A stretch of DNA of 64,000 nt from the NCBI GenBank assembly GCA_009837185.1, contig VXUA01000057.1, positions 1-64,000 of the forward strand, read 5' to 3'. A program made the position numbers and the translations under genes. The notes beneath the pieces are model-generated. The model had not been told where the DNA came from, did no database searches, and worked only from the letters and a program-made list of their open reading frames with translations. Source of the DNA: Gammaproteobacteria bacterium. Its GTDB lineage: Bacteria; Pseudomonadota; Gammaproteobacteria; Pseudomonadales; Azotimanducaceae. Below, piece by piece: positions 55,927 to 64,000 of the stretch. The number at the start of each line of letters is the position of its first letter. The first letter of the stretch is position 1.

Positions 55927-57618
55927 ATGAACTCTCAGCATTCCCCATCTACATCTCCAACGCCAGATGTGCATCGAACGTTCGGTATGACAATACACGC
56001 GATGTTTACCCAAACTCGGCTCTGGCAAATCTTCGGTTTGGGCGTCGCCTCAGGATTCGGATTTCTCATTCACCGTACTCCCGTGACCTTGTGGCTAATA
56101 TCCGAGGGTCGAAGTCGAACAAGTATTGGATTATTTGCAGCCGTATTGTTGCCGTATGCTTTCAATTTTGTTTGGGCTCCGTTAGTTGACCACCTCAGAA
56201 TTCCGTTTGTTTCAAGGCTTGGGCAACTCAGATCATGGTTGTTCCTGAGCCTCGTTGTTATGTTTGGCTGTACTCTCGGAGCAAGTTTTCTGGAACTTCC
56301 TACACACGTAACGATTAAAGCTCCCTCTATAGAATCGTCTCCGACTGTCAACATTACGGAAGTACGTGTTCAAACAGGTGAATATGTCGAGCAAGGTAGC
56401 GTTCTTTTTGTTGTTCGTGCAGGTTCGTCCACCGAGTCTGTGAGTTCACCTACATCGGGCCGCGTAATCAATATCTCAAACGAGTCCGGGGATGTTGTAA
56501 AACCGGATGATCCGGTCGTAATTCTTAGAGAGGAAGCGAACAACGCCAGCGTCGAACCTGAGAGCGATGATCAATCTGCGAAACGACCAAACTGGTGGCC
56601 GGAATTTTCACCTCTGTTTATTTTGGCACTGTTGATGGTGACACTAGCGTTCGCATCCGCGACGTTAGATATTGCCACTGCAGGCTATAGGATTACGATT
56701 ATTCAAGAGCATGAAGGGCACCTAGTCGGATTGGCGGCTTCAATGGAAATCGCGGGGTGGTGGGCAGGCTTCACCTTGCCAGCTGTTGCGATTGTGGGTA
56801 CAGACTTCTTGGGTTGGAGTTGGCCGACGGTGTTTAAATGGTTAGCGGTGTTCTTCGTACTCCTCATCTTGTTCTTGCTGTTCTGTACCAAAGAGCCTCA
56901 ACGACCTTCGCACGCTGCTTCCCGAGAACGTGGAGTAGACCGGATATTTGACGAATTAATTGTGAAGCGCTTGCTTGGCCCTGTAATCGAATTCTTTAAG
57001 CGAAATGGTGCAGCTCTTGCACTGTGTCTTCTCTTCTTTCTGGTAAGTTTTAAACTTGGCGAAGCGTTCCTTGGCAACATGTCCACAAATTTCTACAAAG
57101 AAGTGGGTTTCGCGAATACTGAACTATGGTTATTTTCAAAACTGGGAAACTTTGCGGTCATCGTTCCGACGACAATTCTCGCAGGCATGTTTGTAGGCAG
57201 ATTTAAGATAACGCCGACGCTTGTTGTTGCCGGAATCGCGATGGCATCGACAAATCTGATGCTAAGCTGGATGGCCATTGTAGGAGACTCCTTAGTTTTG
57301 TACTTCTTCACAATATTGTTCGACGGCATCACTGCGGCATTTTCAACGGTAGCTTTTGTTACGTTTATCACTATGTATACCGCGCGTCTGCATGCTACAA
57401 CACAATACGCTGCGATGGCATCTATAGCAAATTCTGGTCGAACAGTGATTGCTATGGTGTCTGGTCTTGTAGTTGATTTGCTTGGTGGAAATTGGACGCT
57501 GTTTTTTATCTTGACAGCACTCTGGATCATTCCTGTGATGGGGATCCTCCATGTACTTACGCGCTTGGTAAAAATCCGCGAAGCTGAAGGTGTTCAAGTA
57601 AAAACTTATCAGGAATAA
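55927..57618 (+). CDS. AmpG-like MFS permease with an inserted lipoyl/biotinyl-like domain
   Basis: This 563-residue major-facilitator protein has the AmpG-type start (GLGVASGFGFLIHRTPVTLWL) and about twelve helices. Between the third and fourth helices is a hydrophilic insert (about 124-205) that reads like a biotinyl/lipoyl or barrel-sandwich domain: VTITEVRVQTGEYVEQGSVL-like first half, SSPTSGRVINIS, then GDVVKPDDPVVIL. The hairpin position that carries the modified Lys in true acyl-carrier domains reads RAGSSTESVSS, with no Lys, so it is probably not modified. AmpG permeases import muropeptides. The insert would face the periplasm or cytoplasm depending on topology. Gene stands alone, divergent from groESL. 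Confidence 0.8.
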   Translation: MNSQHSPSTSPTPDVHRTFGMTIHAMFTQTRLWQIFGLGVASGFGFLIHRTPVTLWLISEGRSRTSIGLFAAVLLPYAFNFVWAPLVDHLRIPFVSRLGQLRSWLFLSLVVMFGCTLGASFLELPTHVTIKAPSIESSPTVNITEVRVQTGEYVEQGSVLFVVRAGSSTESVSSPTSGRVINISNESGDVVKPDDPVVILREEANNASVEPESDDQSAKRPNWWPEFSPLFILALLMVTLAFASATLDIATAGYRITIIQEHEGHLVGLAASMEIAGWWAGFTLPAVAIVGTDFLGWSWPTVFKWLAVFFVLLILFLLFCTKEPQRPSHAASRERGVDRIFDELIVKRLLGPVIEFFKRNGAALALCLLFFLVSFKLGEAFLGNMSTNFYKEVGFANTELWLFSKLGNFAVIVPTTILAGMFVGRFKITPTLVVAGIAMASTNLMLSWMAIVGDSLVLYFFTILFDGITAAFSTVAFVTFITMYTARLHATTQYAAMASIANSGRTVIAMVSGLVVDLLGGNWTLFFILTALWIIPVMGILHVLTRLVKIREAEGVQVKTYQE

Positions 57619-57630
57619 CAACCACAGTCG

Positions 57631-58113
57631 TCATTCGCGAAAGTTCTTAAACTGTATTGGAATTCCTAATTCTGCTTCCCGCAGTGTCGCGATCACTCGT
57701 TGAAGGTCGTCTCGTTTCTTTCCTGTAACACGTACCTGCTCAGCTTGAATCTGAGGCTGTACCTTCAATTTCAAATCTTTGATCAACTTCACGATCTTCC
57801 TACACATGTCCGTCTCAATTCCGCTCACGACATGTAGCCTCTGTCTCTTGACTTTGCCGAGTGCTTCGATGTCTCCAGGTTGTAGAGCTTGAACATCCAC
57901 TCCACGTCCTGCCAATTTCACCCGTAATATATCGATCAACTGTCCAAGCTGAAACTCTTCTTCCGCCCACAACAAAACTGAAGTGCCATCAAATTCAAAA
58001 CCGGCATCGACTTTATTGAAATCGAATCGAGTCCGCAAATCTCGCCAGCTTTGATCAACGGCGTTCCGAATTTCTTGAGTGTCTACTTGTGAAACAACGT
58101 CAAATGATGGCAC
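57631..58113 (-). CDS. yajQ: YajQ-family nucleotide-binding protein
   Basis: This 160-residue protein starts MPSFDVVSQVDTQEIRNAVDQ and has the duplicated ferredoxin-like fold of YajQ (VRVTGKKRDDLQRVIATLRE near the end). In some bacteria YajQ proteins bind cyclic di-GMP and influence transcription. A GGGAGGAAAT ribosome region precedes the ATG. It is convergent with the MFS gene and divergent from the adenosyltransferase gene. Confidence 0.95.
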   Translation of the reverse strand: MPSFDVVSQVDTQEIRNAVDQSWRDLRTRFDFNKVDAGFEFDGTSVLLWAEEEFQLGQLIDILRVKLAGRGVDVQALQPGDIEALGKVKRQRLHVVSGIETDMCRKIVKLIKDLKLKVQPQIQAEQVRVTGKKRDDLQRVIATLREAELGIPIQFKNFRE

Positions 58114-58177
58114 GGTGCATTTCCTCCCACTATATTTTTATTTAAACTAATCACACTATTGCCCGAGATGTATCAAT

Positions 58178-58714
58178 ATGCCTGATCGAATCACAAGAGT
58201 CACCACTCAGAGCGGAGATGGCGGTACCACGAGACTGGCTACCGGAGAGGTACACCAGAAAGGTGACGACCAAATTGAACTTGTCGGCGTTCTGGACGAA
58301 GCAAATTGCGCACTCGGTTTGTTGGTACAGTTTATCGAACCGAGATATCACAAACAATTAAAGCAGATACAGTCCCGAATTTTCGATATTGGAGCAGCAG
58401 TCGCGACAGGTATACCTCAACCTGTTTGGTACGCGGAAACAGAATCCATCTCAAATGCTACGCAAGAGCTCAACACTACGTTGGAACCACTAAAGGAATT
58501 CGTAATTCCAGGAGGAGGTCATGCTTCAGCACATGCTCATGTTGCCCGTGCCAAAGTCCGTCATGCGGAAAGAGTGTTTTGGCGTGTTGCCAATGATGAA
58601 TTGCGATCGTCGGGACAAGGCGCGTACTTGAATCGAGTTTCAGATTACCTTTTTGTGCTCGGAAGGGTCGTCGCCGACGAAGAAGAAATGTGGCTACCGT
58701 TAAAACCGACTTAA
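58178..58714 (+). CDS. ATP:cob(I)alamin adenosyltransferase, PduO type
   Basis: This 178-residue protein has the PduO signatures: TQSGDGGTTRLATGE, VGVLDEANCALG, GGGHASAHAHVARAKVRHAER and LNRVSDYLFVLGR. It transfers the adenosyl group of ATP to reduced cobalamin to make coenzyme B12. The presence implies use of adenosylcobalamin. No B12-dependent enzyme is in the window. It stands alone. Confidence 0.93.
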   Translation: MPDRITRVTTQSGDGGTTRLATGEVHQKGDDQIELVGVLDEANCALGLLVQFIEPRYHKQLKQIQSRIFDIGAAVATGIPQPVWYAETESISNATQELNTTLEPLKEFVIPGGGHASAHAHVARAKVRHAERVFWRVANDELRSSGQGAYLNRVSDYLFVLGRVVADEEEMWLPLKPT

Positions 58715-58736
58715 ACAGCAACTTGTCCTGAAGAAT

Positions 58737-58756
58737 CGCGGCACTCACAGGCCGCG
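58737..58756. repeat. GC-rich hairpin after the adenosyltransferase gene
   Basis: CGCGGC-ACTCACAG-GCCGCG is a six-pair stem 23 bases after the stop. It has no T-run, so terminator function is uncertain. Confidence 0.4.
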
Positions 58757-58924
58757 TGGCTAATGCTTGTTGAATAGATTGTCCTACTCAGGCAAGCACT
58801 ATAAATCTGCTAGCAACAGTACTTCAACTGGTCTCAAACCCGTAAGTGTGCAGAAGTTCGTTTAACACAGCGTCTAGGAGACTACTATTGAAAGCAACCT
58901 ACGTCCGCGTTTGATCCGTTTTCA

Positions 58925-59542
58925 CTAATTTTTGCTAACAGCAACCTCAACGGGTTTTGGGTCAGGTGTGTCGAATTTCGTCGAAAAGAATAGAAAACTC
59001 ACAATGTAAGTTCCCATATAGAGCAACCAAACAGCTCCCATTTCTTCGAGAAACCTCAAATCCAGAGTTGACGACACTATTATCGCGATGGGGAATGGAA
59101 AAACGTACCTAACCCGTCCGTTCATAGGAGTCCTGAAAGATTCTGTAATTTTTCTTTGAAAAAATAAAAAACTCAAGGTGTGCCATCCTATAGCACACAA
59201 CGCCGCTATTCCTATAGCTATAAACGGACCTAGATCTGCCAGACCCATCGATACCATTACCAACAGGATAGTGGAAACGAATGTCCTAGTAGAATCGGGC
59301 ATAGGAATCCTGAACGATTGCTTAGACTTTCTCAGAAAGAATGCAAAAGAAACGATGTAGGTGCCTGCCGCAAGTATAAACACTATTCCCAAAGCTCCGA
59401 AGAGCCCAGCATGCTTTATCAGACGCGACCATATAACGATCAGGAAGACTACACCGACAAGTAACCAGATCAAAAAACCGGACATAGAATCGTCGGAAGA
59501 AGTAGACTCTCTTCCACTACTTTGAATAGGAGCTTCGTTCAT
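58925..59542 (-). CDS. Hypothetical membrane protein with a threefold repeat
   Basis: This 205-residue protein has about six hydrophobic segments. A motif occurs three times: YIVSFAFFLRKSKQSFRIPM, HTLSFLFFQRKITESFRTPM and a shorter YIVSFLFFSTKF. Two copies end in S/N-R-V/T-type turns followed by a hydrophobic pair of helices, so the protein seems to be built from repeated two-helix units with a basic loop. I do not recognise a family. The ATG start has a plausible AT-rich leader. It stands alone, upstream of aceF on the same strand. Confidence 0.55.
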   Translation of the reverse strand: MNEAPIQSSGRESTSSDDSMSGFLIWLLVGVVFLIVIWSRLIKHAGLFGALGIVFILAAGTYIVSFAFFLRKSKQSFRIPMPDSTRTFVSTILLVMVSMGLADLGPFIAIGIAALCAIGWHTLSFLFFQRKITESFRTPMNGRVRYVFPFPIAIIVSSTLDLRFLEEMGAVWLLYMGTYIVSFLFFSTKFDTPDPKPVEVAVSKN

Positions 59543-59656
59543 TTTCTCATATTTTTTCCTAGTAGCTGAAATCCGCAGGTTTTCTAGAGTCAGAGTCCCC
59601 TCTGTAGACCATGTACGTTACGAACTCATTCTATACAAAATCCGCATGGTCTCCCC

Positions 59657-61030
59657 CTAGAGAGAAAGCATGCGAATATTTGCTAGCTGAGCACCCAATG
59701 CTTGCATAAATCGACCGGCTTCAGCACCGTTGACCGCGCGGTGATCATACGAAAGCGACAAGGGCAGCATCTGCCGAGGTGTAAACATTCCGTGCATCCA
59801 AATCGGCTTCGTCGTTAGTTTTGATACTCCTAAAATCGCGACCTCTGGTGCGTTGATTATCGGCGTAAAACCGGTTCCGCCAATTGGTCCTAAACTCGAT
59901 ACGGTAAACGTCGCGCCAGCGAGATCATCTGGTACGAGTTTTTTATCAACTGCAGCTTTGGCCAAGCGTTTTGCTGCTTCAGCAATTTCTCGCACTCCCT
60001 TTTTGTCGACATCTCGAATCACAGGCACTACTAATCCCTCAGGGGTGTCGACTGCTATACCTATATGAAAGTACTTCTTGATGACAAGGTGGTCAAAGTT
60101 AGGATGTATCGACGAGTTAAACGTTGGAAATTCCCTCAATATGTTCGCGCAAGCTTTGAGGATGAACGGTAGTGGCGAGAGTCGTTCGGATCGATCCGAA
60201 ACTTGGCCGTTATATTCACTCCGGAAGTTCTCCAAGTCTGTGACATCGACTTCGTCTAGTTGTGTGACGTGGGGTAGATTAACCCAACTCTTGTGGAGAT
60301 TTGCCGCGCCCTTCTTGCGCATTCGTGAGAGTGGTACAGTCTCAACTTCTCCAAACTTTGTGAAGTCTGGTAGTTCGATGGGTTCAATCCCTGTCCCACC
60401 GGTCTGACTGACTCCAGTTGTGATTCGCTGCTTTACAAAGACCTTGACATCGTCTTTGAGAATTCTGCCTTTCGCACCCGATCCGGCTACTTCCGTGAGT
60501 TGCACACCCAGTTCGCGCGCTAATTTTCGCACAGCTGGACCTGCATAGACGAGAGTAGTGTCCGTTTCTACGGTTCGCTCAGTCTCGACTCTTTGAGACG
60601 GAGGTGTAGGAGTTGGAGGGGTCGATGGCGTAGGTGGTGTTGGAGGTGTCGGAGGTGTTGGTGGAGTCGGTAGTTCTATCTCATCAGTTGGGCTAGTTTT
60701 GTCTTCTGTTGTTGTCTGCGGTTCCGGTTCTGTAGGTTGCGCCTCGGTAGTCGGGGCTTGCTCGTCAGTTTCACCCGAGTCGGTGGCTTCACTCTCGGCT
60801 TCTACCACGACGATGTGATCACCGGTGTTTACAACTGCTTCCAGCTCAACCAGTACTTCCTTGATCTGTCCAGCGATAGGAGCTGGCACTTCCATTGAAG
60901 CTTTATCCGATTCTATTACGATCAATGCGTCTCCGACGGCAATTGAGTCACCTTCACTGACACATACTTCTATAACTTCAACATCGGCGGCATCGCCGAT
61001 GTCTGGAATCTCAACTTTGATTGTGGTCAT
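59657..61030 (-). CDS. aceF: Pyruvate dehydrogenase E2, dihydrolipoamide acetyltransferase
   Basis: This 457-residue E2 subunit has one N-terminal lipoyl domain with the modified Lys in IESDKASMEVP (about 42-52). A flexible acidic then Pro/Thr-rich linker follows (about 90-150), then a peripheral-subunit-binding domain (VRKLARELGVQLTEVAGSGAKGRI), and the catalytic domain ending with YDHRAVNGAEAG (catalytic His). It transfers acetyl groups to CoA. Many gammaproteobacterial AceF proteins have two or three lipoyl domains, so one is at the short end. The start overlaps aceE by four bases. The E3 gene lpd is not in the window. Confidence 0.97.
   Translation of the reverse strand: MTTIKVEIPDIGDAADVEVIEVCVSEGDSIAVGDALIVIESDKASMEVPAPIAGQIKEVLVELEAVVNTGDHIVVVEAESEATDSGETDEQAPTTEAQPTEPEPQTTTEDKTSPTDEIELPTPPTPPTPPTPPTPSTPPTPTPPSQRVETERTVETDTTLVYAGPAVRKLARELGVQLTEVAGSGAKGRILKDDVKVFVKQRITTGVSQTGGTGIEPIELPDFTKFGEVETVPLSRMRKKGAANLHKSWVNLPHVTQLDEVDVTDLENFRSEYNGQVSDRSERLSPLPFILKACANILREFPTFNSSIHPNFDHLVIKKYFHIGIAVDTPEGLVVPVIRDVDKKGVREIAEAAKRLAKAAVDKKLVPDDLAGATFTVSSLGPIGGTGFTPIINAPEVAILGVSKLTTKPIWMHGMFTPRQMLPLSLSYDHRAVNGAEAGRFMQALGAQLANIRMLSL
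60600..60672. repeat. Tandem nine-base repeats encoding the Pro/Thr linker of AceF
   Basis: Several near-identical GGTGTTGGA-type units encode a run of P-P-T. Such tracts can expand or contract by slippage in steps of nine bases and keep the frame. Confidence 0.6.
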
Positions 61031-63696
61031 GCTAACCTTGGATCTTCCTTGCGTACATCAATTGCTAAGTCCTTTATCGCTTTCTGCACTTCCTTTGCTG
61101 GAACTACTTGTGCATCCATAAGTTCTTTCAATGCCGCTAAGATAATGTAATTCTGGTCGACTTCAAAATGCCGTCGTAGATTGGCTCGCGTGTCGCTACG
61201 ACCAAACCCGTCAGTACCCAACACGCGGTACGGAGCGTCGAAGAATCCTCGAATAGAGTCAGCATGGGACTTCATGTAATCGGTTGCGGCGATGTTCGGT
61301 ATAGTCCCATCCAAAACAGTACCAACGTACGGTCTCTTTGGTTCCTTAGTGGGATTCAACAAGTTCCTGCGTTCCGTGGAAGTTCCATCTCTTGCCAACT
61401 CGGTGAAACTCGTGACACTGAATACACGAGTTGAAACATCGTAGTCCTCTGCCAATCTTTGACCCGCATGTAACACTTGTTGAAGAATCGTCCCACTTCC
61501 AAGTAAATTCACTACACGACCACTCGCTCTTTTTTCGTCGCCAAAAGTCTTGAAAGGATAGATGCCCTTCAATATGCCCTCTTCCACTCCCTTCGGCATC
61601 GCTGGTTGCTCGTAGTTTTCGTTCATTAACGTAATGTAGTAGAAAACATGCTCACTTTCCTCGAACATGCGTCTTATACCTTCATTGATGATGACGGCTA
61701 ATTCATAAGCAAAGCCAGGATCGTATGAGATACAGCAAGGAATCGTACTCGCGAGTACGTGACTATGTCCGTCTTGGTGTTGCAAACCCTCGCCGTTGAG
61801 CGTCGTTCGACCCGCCGTTGCTCCCAACAGAAAACCTCGGGCTTGCATATCTCCTGCTAACCACGAAAGATCACCTACACGTTGAAATCCAAACATGGAA
61901 TAAAAAATGTAGAACGGAATGAGTGTGTATCGATGCGTGCTATACGAGGTCGCCGCCGCTAACCATGCCGAAAATGCACCTGCTTCGTTGATTCCTTCTT
62001 CCAATACCTGACCCGTCCTAGATTCACGATAAGCAGTGAGTTCGCCCGAGTCAACTGGTTCATAAAGCTGACCTTCCGAGGAATAGATTCCAAGTTGTTG
62101 GAACATACCTTCCATCCCAAACGTGCGTGCTTCGTCGGGAATGATCGGAACAATTCGATCTTTGATTTCCTTGTTCCGCAACAAGGTAGCCAGAATGCGA
62201 ACAAAAGCCATGGTAGTGGAAATCGCGCGTCCTCGAGAACCTTCGATCTGCGCCTTGAAAGTACTTAAACCGGGGGCTGCAAAGCGTTCTTCAATCTCCA
62301 CTCTATGCGGTATTGGTCCTCCTAACTTTTCCCGCCGAGACTGCAGATAAACCATCTCTGGGCTACCCTCTGGAGGACGATAGTAAGGCACATCGTTAAG
62401 GTCTTCATCACTGATGGGAATGTTGAATCGATCGCGGAAGTGTTTAAGTTCCTCAAAGTTCAACTTCTTGACCTGATGAGTCTTATTCTCGGCTTCGCCG
62501 GCATCGCCCATGCCGTAGCCTTTGACTGTTTTGACTAATATCGCGGTGGGTTGACCTTGATGCTTAATCGCGCGTTCATACGCAGCGTAAACTTTATATG
62601 GGTCGTGTCCGCCACGATTGAGTTGCTCAATCGCTTCGTCAGACATGTCTTGAACCAGCTCTTTGGTCTCCGGATACTTCCCAAAGAACTCATCTCGGGT
62701 GTACTGAGAACCCTTCGCTTTGCAGTTTTGGTAGACACCGTCGACCGTTTCGTCCATGAGTTGTTGTAGTACGCCGGTATTATCCCGTGCGATTAACGGA
62801 TCCCAGTACCGACCCCAAACGACTTTGATGACATTCCAGCCTGAGCCGCGAAATTCACCTTCAAGCTCTTGAATAATCTTCCCGTTTCCTCGAACTGGAC
62901 CATCGAGGCGTTGGAGATTGCAATTAACAACGAAAATGAGGTTGTCCAAGCACTCTTGACCAGCGAGTGAGAGTGCGCCTAGAGATTCCGGTTCGTCGCA
63001 CTCACCATCACCGAGAAAAGCCCAAACCTTGCGATCGCCCATAGGAACCAAACCACGAGCGTCGAGATATTTCATTACATGGGCTTGGTAAATTGCTTGG
63101 ATCGGTCCCAACCCCATGGATACAGTAGGAAACTGCCAATAATCAGGCATCAGTCGAGGGTGGGGATATGAAGACAGACCATCACCACCGGTCTCTTGCC
63201 GGAATAGGTCTAACTGTTCTTCGCTAATTCGCCCTTCGAGATAAGAGCGCGCATAGATTCCCGGCGAACTGTGTCCCTGGTAATACACCAAATCGCCCGC
63301 GCTATCCTCTGTAGGACCACGGAAAACGTGATTAAAACCAACGTCATACAATGTCGCAGCCGAGGCAAACGTCGAGATATGACCACCTAAATCGCCGTCT
63401 TTGCGATTCGCACGCACTACCATCGCGAGGGCGTTCCACCGCGTCATACTGCGAATACGGCGTTCGATGTATGGGTCTCCCGGTAAAGGAACCTGTTGCT
63501 CGATGGGGATCGTATTTCGGTACGGTGTTGTTAAGTTGGGTAAAGGAGTACCTAATTGCGCCGCGCGCGCAGACAGTTGTTTGAGCAAAAATGAAGCGCG
63601 CTCTTGACCACCAAACTCCAAGACGTTATCCAGCGCACTGAGCCACTCTCGCGTCTCTTCCGGATTTTGATCTCTATGTTGCGTGCCGTCTGCCAT
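61027..63696 (-). CDS. aceE: Pyruvate dehydrogenase E1 component, homodimeric type
   Basis: This 889-residue thiamine-diphosphate enzyme decarboxylates pyruvate and passes the acetyl group to AceF. Family marks include YYQGHSSPGIYARSYLEGR, LGDGECDEPESLGALSLA with the thiamine-binding GDGE, and the C-terminal VLGTDGFGRSDTR. Length matches the alpha2-type E1 of gammaproteobacteria. It overlaps aceF by four bases and leads the unit. No PdhR operator could be identified upstream. Confidence 0.98.
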   Translation of the reverse strand: MADGTQHRDQNPEETREWLSALDNVLEFGGQERASFLLKQLSARAAQLGTPLPNLTTPYRNTIPIEQQVPLPGDPYIERRIRSMTRWNALAMVVRANRKDGDLGGHISTFASAATLYDVGFNHVFRGPTEDSAGDLVYYQGHSSPGIYARSYLEGRISEEQLDLFRQETGGDGLSSYPHPRLMPDYWQFPTVSMGLGPIQAIYQAHVMKYLDARGLVPMGDRKVWAFLGDGECDEPESLGALSLAGQECLDNLIFVVNCNLQRLDGPVRGNGKIIQELEGEFRGSGWNVIKVVWGRYWDPLIARDNTGVLQQLMDETVDGVYQNCKAKGSQYTRDEFFGKYPETKELVQDMSDEAIEQLNRGGHDPYKVYAAYERAIKHQGQPTAILVKTVKGYGMGDAGEAENKTHQVKKLNFEELKHFRDRFNIPISDEDLNDVPYYRPPEGSPEMVYLQSRREKLGGPIPHRVEIEERFAAPGLSTFKAQIEGSRGRAISTTMAFVRILATLLRNKEIKDRIVPIIPDEARTFGMEGMFQQLGIYSSEGQLYEPVDSGELTAYRESRTGQVLEEGINEAGAFSAWLAAATSYSTHRYTLIPFYIFYSMFGFQRVGDLSWLAGDMQARGFLLGATAGRTTLNGEGLQHQDGHSHVLASTIPCCISYDPGFAYELAVIINEGIRRMFEESEHVFYYITLMNENYEQPAMPKGVEEGILKGIYPFKTFGDEKRASGRVVNLLGSGTILQQVLHAGQRLAEDYDVSTRVFSVTSFTELARDGTSTERRNLLNPTKEPKRPYVGTVLDGTIPNIAATDYMKSHADSIRGFFDAPYRVLGTDGFGRSDTRANLRRHFEVDQNYIILAALKELMDAQVVPAKEVQKAIKDLAIDVRKEDPRLA

Positions 63697-63892
63697 GAAC
63701 GTTGTAAATTACTGAACAGCGAGCATTATAGAACGTAGTATGTAACAGGGAGTCCGATTACGATTCAAACCCTATCTCAAATGCGACCTGTCTTAGACAA
63801 ACTTGTTCCGACTAGCGCAACGTATGAACAATCCTGAGTTGATTATCTGTAGTAGAATATTGCTGTGTCAATACTGACAAGTCGGCAAATCA

Positions 63893-64000
63893 TTGATCCT
63901 TACGAAGAAAGTTAAACGTGTTATTTGGCTGTTTTGGGGTGGTCTGTTCTTTTTAAACTTGACCGCCACTACTGGAGCATACATTTTCTGTGCATTCTCT
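63893..64000 (+). CDS. Possible N-terminus of a membrane-anchored protein, cut by the window end
   Basis: A frame from a TTG at 63893 runs to the end of the window with a short basic segment (TKKVKR) followed by a hydrophobic helix (VIWLFWGGLFFLNL). This is typical of a signal-anchor start. Start choice and function are uncertain. Confidence 0.35.
   Translation, partial: MILTKKVKRVIWLFWGGLFFLNLTATTGAYIFCAFS

Noticed and set aside
60600..60672. Nine-base repeats in aceF as a CRISPR or regulatory repeat
   Set aside because: They are in frame and encode the Pro/Thr linker expected in E2 subunits.

Overview
The window looks like a chromosomal segment of a gammaproteobacterium of moderate GC. 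The evidence is a cbb3 oxidase operon (ccoNOQP), a CIRCE-controlled groESL, an AceE/AceF pyruvate dehydrogenase of the homodimeric-E1 type, YajQ, TonB-dependent receptors, RND efflux and an LpxH-like hydrolase. I cannot name the genus from sequence alone.

Layout. 1-1336: a TnpB element bounded by a near-perfect 20-bp inverted repeat and placed directly in front of ccoN. 1342-4463: ccoN-ccoO-ccoQ-ccoP. 4531-6609 and 26663-27659 (both minus): the two halves of one TonB-dependent receptor gene. 6618-26662: a 20,045-bp element inserted in that receptor gene. It has perfect 23-bp terminal inverted repeats and an 8-bp target duplication (AGAAAAAA), and deleting it with one duplication copy rejoins the receptor in frame. 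It carries an IS1595-family transposase, whose family is known for 8-bp duplications and passenger genes. The cargo is almost entirely anti-phage: an MmeI-like fused restriction-modification enzyme, a nuclease-STAND ATPase of Avs type, an Mrr-type endonuclease, a Hachiman-like DUF1837-type nuclease/helicase pair, a D12-class adenine methyltransferase overlapping the transposase gene, and a decayed HaeIII-like endonuclease. The left end holds IS1-type transposase wrecks and small unknown genes.

27924-35536: a further stand-alone methyltransferase/nuclease, an M15 peptidase, a glycosyltransferase and an LpxH-like phosphoesterase on the minus strand; then a pterin synthase-like protein, an SDR reductase and a YhhQ-type transporter on the plus strand. 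35722-47388: three large paralogues, each an ABC-2 permease fused to an M1-peptidase-like region without HExxH and a C-terminal golvesin/Xly-like domain, together with one ABC ATPase. 47837-52113: an RND adaptor lipoprotein and pump. 52315-63696: an outer-membrane protein, groESL, an AmpG-like MFS carrier with an inserted lipoyl-like domain, YajQ, a PduO-type adenosyltransferase, an unknown triple-repeat membrane protein, and aceE-aceF.

The strongest discovery is the defence-island transposon, defined to the base by its repeats, its target duplication and the in-frame repair of the gene it broke. The triplicated permease/pseudo-peptidase cluster and the MFS carrier with the lipoyl-like insert are the next most unusual items. 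No tRNA, rRNA or CRISPR array was seen.
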